Assembly: GCA_000934455.1 (NCBI GenBank)
Contig: KN892260.1
Span: forward strand, 1-50,164
Length of the DNA: 50,164 nt
Direction: 5' to 3'
From: Apostichopus parvimensis
Lineage: Eukaryota; Echinodermata; Holothuroidea; Aspidochirotida; Stichopodidae
Every line of letters starts with the position of its first letter. Within the stretch, counting starts at the first letter, position 1. Position numbers and translations under genes: made by a program. A model generated the notes under the pieces. That model was not told the origin of the DNA. It saw only the letters and a list, made by a program, of their open reading frames with translations, and did no database searches. Below, piece by piece: positions 45,132 through 50,164 of the stretch.

Positions 45132-45629
45132 TGAACAAGATTGTAATTAAGCTGTGTCTATGTGTTCATTATGTAGATCCTAATTTCCCTAAATGTAGTA
45201 GAAGATGGGCAAAGTTTAGGGGTAAGTGAGGAACAGTAACCATATTTCTCCCCCTCCCCCCGTCCCCCAACCTCTTCTGAGATGTAGCCCAGAATGTGAT
45301 TCCTTTTTGTAGTTAATATTGTAATGCTGACCTTGGTCTACTTATTCTGGTAAAAAACACAGTCGCCCAAAAGAAAGTGTCCTTTTTTATTGGAAATAAC
45401 ACTATTGCTCACATTTATACAGATAATTGGTTTGTGATTGAAGAATTGAAGAGTGCTCAGCAGAACGGGTTTACCACAAACATGTAATATTTACTCAGCT
45501 TATTTTCAATCTATACTTCTCAAGATAATCTACACAATGATGAGTAATAGCTAATGAGCAAGGACGAAACATACCCGTGGACATCTACATATAATAGCTT
45601 GAATTGAGTAAAGTTTCACATGCAATTGG

Positions 45630-46166
45630 CACGTGAGAGCGTTTCTCGTGAGTAGACTTTCTCACAAGAAGACTTAACTATTATAAACAATTAGGACCAA
45701 AGATCTCTGATGTGAAGACTGCGTAAATTAATTATGAGTATGTTTCTCACAAGAAGATATCTCGCAAGGTTCTTGGGAGAGGATTGAGAAAATTCAACAA
45801 GCCTACGAACAAGTCTCTCATGAGAAGACAGTCACTCACTCTAGTATCGAGTAAATAGCTCGTTGAAAGATCTCTCGTGAGAAGGAGTCTCATGTGTAGA
45901 ATTACTCGTGAGAATATTTCTCAAAATAAAATAAAACTGTTAGCAAACTGCTTATCCACTAAAGAGCCTGTGTAAGAGAATGTGTAAAAGTAAGTTGGCC
46001 TGACGTTCCAATCCTAGCAGGATCTTCTTCTGAGGATAAATGACAAGTGGAGAATATTTCTCGTGAGCCCAATGACTCGTGAGAAGGTGTCTCGTTTGTA
46101 TAATTATTCGTGAGAATATTTCTCGTGAAAATAATGACTCGTGAGAAGGTATCTCTCGCATGTATA
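45630..46166 (+). repeat. Cluster of TCTCGTGAGA-type palindromes, copy 2
   Basis: Same cluster without the long fold-back; after GTATACTGAGTGA it continues into different sequence (46172-46395) that copy 1 lacks. Confidence 0.8.
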
Positions 46167-48479
46167 CTGAGTGAAAATATTGATGTTTACAAGGGATGTT
46201 ATTTTTCAATATTCTTTCCCTAAATTTTCTTTAAGATAAGTGAACATTTGAGCCCGATCGACAAAGGCTCTCTAGGTCGCAAATACTCTTAAGAAGCCAA
46301 ATAAGGATGAATGATCTAGTGTCTTCTCGTTGCACTGAGTCACATTCAAATGTAGCATGGTGGGCTCATAATTGACGCACTTAAGGATTTGATTGACGAT
46401 GTCTATCAACGAAAAATCCAAATCACTGAGCTGCATGCATTTTTCATATGTGAAGTTCCTCAAAATTGTAATGATCTCAAACTATTTATTGTTCTGTTCC
46501 TACGCAACGTACAATTGAGAAGAATTTGACCACAAAATGTCTGCTGTGTCAAGTTCTTTCATACCCCTAAATTGACACATTCGTCGATTAGCTAACTGTA
46601 GTGTAGGCCTAAGTATACATCCATTGACTTTGGATGTTGTTTGCTATTCTCTGAACCTCAGTCTAAGCTCAGACAGGTCAGGTCCCAGAGAGTAGTGGTA
46701 TTATACTGAGGTAATTTTGGTTATTTTTAGGGAGTAAGATTTCCAAATGTCCAAAAAAAGCTTTAAAATAAATTGATCAGCATATACCTGAAATGGATTA
46801 AAACTCATAAAATATGTGACTCTGCTTGACTGCTAAAAGGTTAGGTGGCCTGCTGTATCGTTGCTAGTAATATTTGAAGTGCGTCAACTACGAGGGTGCG
46901 TCAATTAGGAAGCCTTGACTATACAGCTAAACAAACCTAGCCTAGCCCTTGTCAAGTCTACGAACTAGCCTAGGTTGCAATTCAAACACGCAAATATTTT
47001 GGTCCTAAACTTAATACGAGTTTCTTATGATTATTCAATTGAATTAGCAGATCTTTAGCATTAACCCTACCAGAAACTATAAGCCACAAAACGGTTCATT
47101 TTGCCTTAAATAACACAACTTACGTTCAGATATGCTATCCTTTCGCTGGCTGCCTTCTTCTCTCCTGCACTTGAGTTCAAATCAATACAGGCATGTATAC
47201 TAATATATCACATGGAATATTCCAACGCTAAAGGAATACACCGTAAACATTGGGTGATTATATCAGCTGTCTAGCGATTGGCTGAATAGCCTCGCGCACG
47301 GGTCTATGCAAATTATGGAGTTTAGTTTTGGCTTATTTAAGAACATGGAAAAACACAGAACTACGAAGTAGGCGCGTAATGGAAGAGACTGCAGGGTCAG
47401 ATTTACGGAGGCCATTAGACTTAGTCCAAGCAATTCAACCGCTCATTCCGGAAACAAAGACATAAAAGAAGTAAATTCAATAACAAGTAACATTTTCGTT
47501 ACAATATGTAAAGATTCAAGATCTTTCAGTGTCATTATATCCACCTGTAATAACATGGAAAAATCCATACCTGGCATCCCATCCTTTCCCTCCCCCTTGT
47601 TATGGTGGAAAATTGCATGCTACTTCAAGCTCTCACTGAGAATTTTGTAAATACCAAGATTTAATCAACAAGAGAAGGGATTTGAACATATCAATATTGT
47701 GATTCGCATTGAACTCTACCTATTTTCAATAAACCAAGGTGTGTTGAACTGTAAACGCCTTGCTATTTTCTAGCTGTCCCGGCCGTACCTTTTTGGTCAG
47801 GTTCTATGATATCACACGTTTGTTTCATGTTCATTTTTGGACCAAACGTGTAAAACTTCAAGTTAGGATGGCTCTGTATCAAAAACGGTGAGTCGGTATA
47901 TGAATTGAATGTAGAATTCACCTGGATACCGAGATCTATTTTTCTTTCATCAGTCAAAATAAACAATCACTTGGACTATACCCTTAGCTTGCTTTTATGT
48001 TTGTTTTTTATTGATTGGCTTTCCTATTTTAGCTTCCTTTTCTCGCGTTAATCGGAAGACAAAATCGATCTAGATCTAGATTATCCTTTAGCTAATTTAT
48101 AGCTGGATGAACCTAGATTATCTATAAAACGTGGCATAGCAATGAGAAAACCATGGGCTTCGAAGTAACTTGTTTTGTTTGAAAGAATTAAGTTTTATCT
48201 GTGACAAACAAGCTGGTTTATACCTATCGATCCAAATTCCAACGAAACACCCTGATTATTCAGGTTTATCAGTGAATAAACCCGATTTATGAAAGATATA
48301 TTCCGGACGCTGCAGCATGGTTGATTAACAAATTTTGGTTTTGATTTTTTTTGGCTTTGTTATATTGTATATGCTGTTGGTTAGGCTTCATGTTGAGAAT
48401 GCTATTCCGGCTTGGAGTAGTTAATTTTCTATAGGAAGGAAGTTTTTGGTTTCGATGATATCGTAATCTTTGCATTTTT

Positions 48480-49560
48480 CCATTTGAGGTCACCAGGGGT
48501 CAAATTGTAAAAACCTTGTAAACACGATATCTCAAGAACGAAGGGACAAACCGATTTCATATATGGTGTGTGTAGAAGAACCACATTAATTACAAGAAGC
48601 CTATAGTTCTTGGTGGAGGTGGTCACCGGTCATTTAAGGTCACCAGGGGTGAAATTGTGAAAACCTTGTAAACACGATATCTCAAGATCGAAAGGTCAAA
48701 CCAATTTCATATATAGTGTGTAGAAGAACCACATTAATTACAAGTAGCCTGTTGTTTTTGGTGAAGTTCAAAGGTCATTTGGGGTCTCAGGGTCAAATTG
48801 TGAAAAAACTTGTACACACGATATCTCAAGAACGGAAGCATAGGCAGACGTCATATTTAATGTGTAGAAGTACCACATTAAGTACAAGAAGCCTATTGCT
48901 TTGGGTGGAGGTCAAAGGTCATTTAAGTTCACCAGGGGTCAAATTGTCAAAACCATGTAAACACGATATTTCAAGAATGGAAGGTCGGACAAATTTCATA
49001 ATTGGTGTGTAGAAGTACCACATTAAATACAAGAAGCCTTTTGTTTTTGGTGGAGTTCAAATGTCATATGGAGTCACTATAGGGTCAAATTGTGAAAACC
49101 TTGTAAATACGATATCTCAAGAAGGGAAGCATAGGCAGACCTCATATTTAGTTTATAGAAGTAACACATTGAGTACAAGAAGCCTAATGTTTTAGTATGG
49201 AGGTCAAAGGTCATTTGAGGTCATCAAAGGTCAAATCGTGAAAGCCTTGTAAACATGATATTGCAAGAAGGGAACCTTGGACAGATCTTATATTTAATTT
49301 GCAGATGGACCATATCAAATTTAAGGAGCCCGGTATTGCTTTTGGTGGAGGACGAAGGTCATTGGAAGTCAACGAACGTCAAACATTTACTTTCAATCCC
49401 CTCTTACATGTTCTTTACACTAACACACCTTCCTAAACATAAAATCGCAAGGAAGCTTGGACAGATTGCATATTTGGTATGTATTTGTACCACATTGAGT
49501 ACAAGTACCTTATTTTGTTGGCGGATGTCAATGGTCATTTCAGGAGAGCCTGTGTCATTG
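48480..49560 (+). repeat. About 145-bp satellite-like array with AGGTCA half-sites, copy 2
   Basis: Homologous array. At 49201-49233 there are four exact AGGTCA half-sites starting at 49201, 49208, 49218 and 49228, with spacers 1, 4 and 4. Confidence 0.88.
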
Positions 49561-49787
49561 TGAATGTATTGTTTGTCACACCACGGTGTTTTTCACTGTA
49601 TTACTAATTTTATTACTTTGATGATGTTCTCAACACAAAATACATATTGACAGCTAAGCAATATCCCAAAATTATTTTAACACTTTTCAAGGATAAATTA
49701 CTAATTAGATTATATGAGGAACGTAAAGCTATTGAAGAACGTCTGCCATGATGACATCATAGACTTCCTTATATTTTGTGATCCACC

Positions 49788-50080
49788 AGTGTCGTAGTAC
49801 TCGAACTTACTCGGCACTTGAGTTGTACTTGAGCACTTTTTTTTGCAAGTAATTGATCGGTGCCCCTAATATGGGTAAAAAGTAAATGAATGTTAAAGCA
49901 CTTGGTACTTATAGTACTTGGTAGTGGTAATCGATCGACCATGGCTATCAGTTCTTTACGAGAACTTTTTTAGGAGATTACAATATATATATATTTTTTT
50001 TTTGAAAACTGGCGATACAACTGATAAAAAGCCTTATAATTGTCTAATTCCTTTTGCAATCAAATGAAATTACTATACAG
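49788..50080. mobile_element. AGTACT-rich element, left part only, copy 2
   Basis: Matches 25162-25450 of copy 1 and then jumps directly to sequence matching about 26508. Interior, right end and following DNA are deleted. Confidence 0.6.
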
Positions 50081-50164
50081 TAAGATTTCACTTCGTGGCT
50101 GGAACTAAATGTTCAATCTGTATAACGTCGACAACATCCTGAACAGGCTAACAATTCTAAAGTA

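Larger units (their letters stand above)
28527..50164 (+). repeat. Large direct repeat, unit copy 2
   Basis: Second member of the roughly 28.5-kb direct repeat. It runs to the window end. Its last bases align with copy 1 at about 26590, so 26590-28526 is present only once in the window and must contain, or lie next to, the duplication join. Confidence 0.95.

Overview
The window looks like nuclear DNA from an animal: AT-rich, intron-rich, and full of transposon debris and tandem repeats. Only one kind of host gene is visible, an RCC1-repeat plus BTB/BACK protein of the RCBTB1/RCBTB2 family. The repeat types and the level of difference between the two copies would suit a marine invertebrate, perhaps an echinoderm or another deuterostome, but the species cannot be proved from the sequence.

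The main structure is a direct duplication with a period of about 28.4-28.5 kb. Base 1 aligns with base 28527, and homology runs collinearly to the window end, where base 50164 aligns with about base 26590. The offset drifts from 28526 to 28337 over the gene because of small indels. Copy 1 (1 to about 26590) holds exons 2-13 of the gene; its exon 1 would lie just upstream of the window. Copy 2 holds a complete 13-exon gene: coding span 28068-43297, 1635 nt including the stop, 544 residues, all introns GT-AG with consistent phases. The two copies share open frames. I counted 18 base differences over about 1324 shared coding bases, causing six amino-acid replacements, with no stops or frameshifts.

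Layout of one unit: exon 1; intron 1 with a GT-rich minisatellite and one arm of an inverted repeat; exon 2; intron 2 with the opposite arm; exon 3; intron 3 with a tRNA-derived SINE; exons 4-11, where introns 4 and 11 carry decayed tandem copies of the next exon's acceptor region; intron 12 with a doubled mobile-element-like module; exon 13 with the stop; a 3' flank with a possible polyadenylation signal; a cluster of TCTCGTGAGA-like palindromes; then intergenic DNA with a roughly 145-bp satellite rich in AGGTCA nuclear-receptor half-sites, further tandem repeats, an AGTACT-rich element and a decayed LINE end.

Several events happened in one copy only. Copy 1 has a 3.4-kb pogo/Tigger-like DNA transposon (about 18115-21498, with a 940-base N gap) whose transposase keeps D65/D175/D211 and has a PHD-like C-terminus but two frameshifts near its N-terminus. 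Copy 1 also has a 140-bp spacerless palindrome and expanded tandem repeats. Copy 2 has a deletion of about 1.06 kb near the window end. Whether the two copies are true paralogues or two haplotypes placed in tandem by assembly cannot be settled here. The sequence from 21454 to 50164 has no gap, so the join is at least made within a contig.
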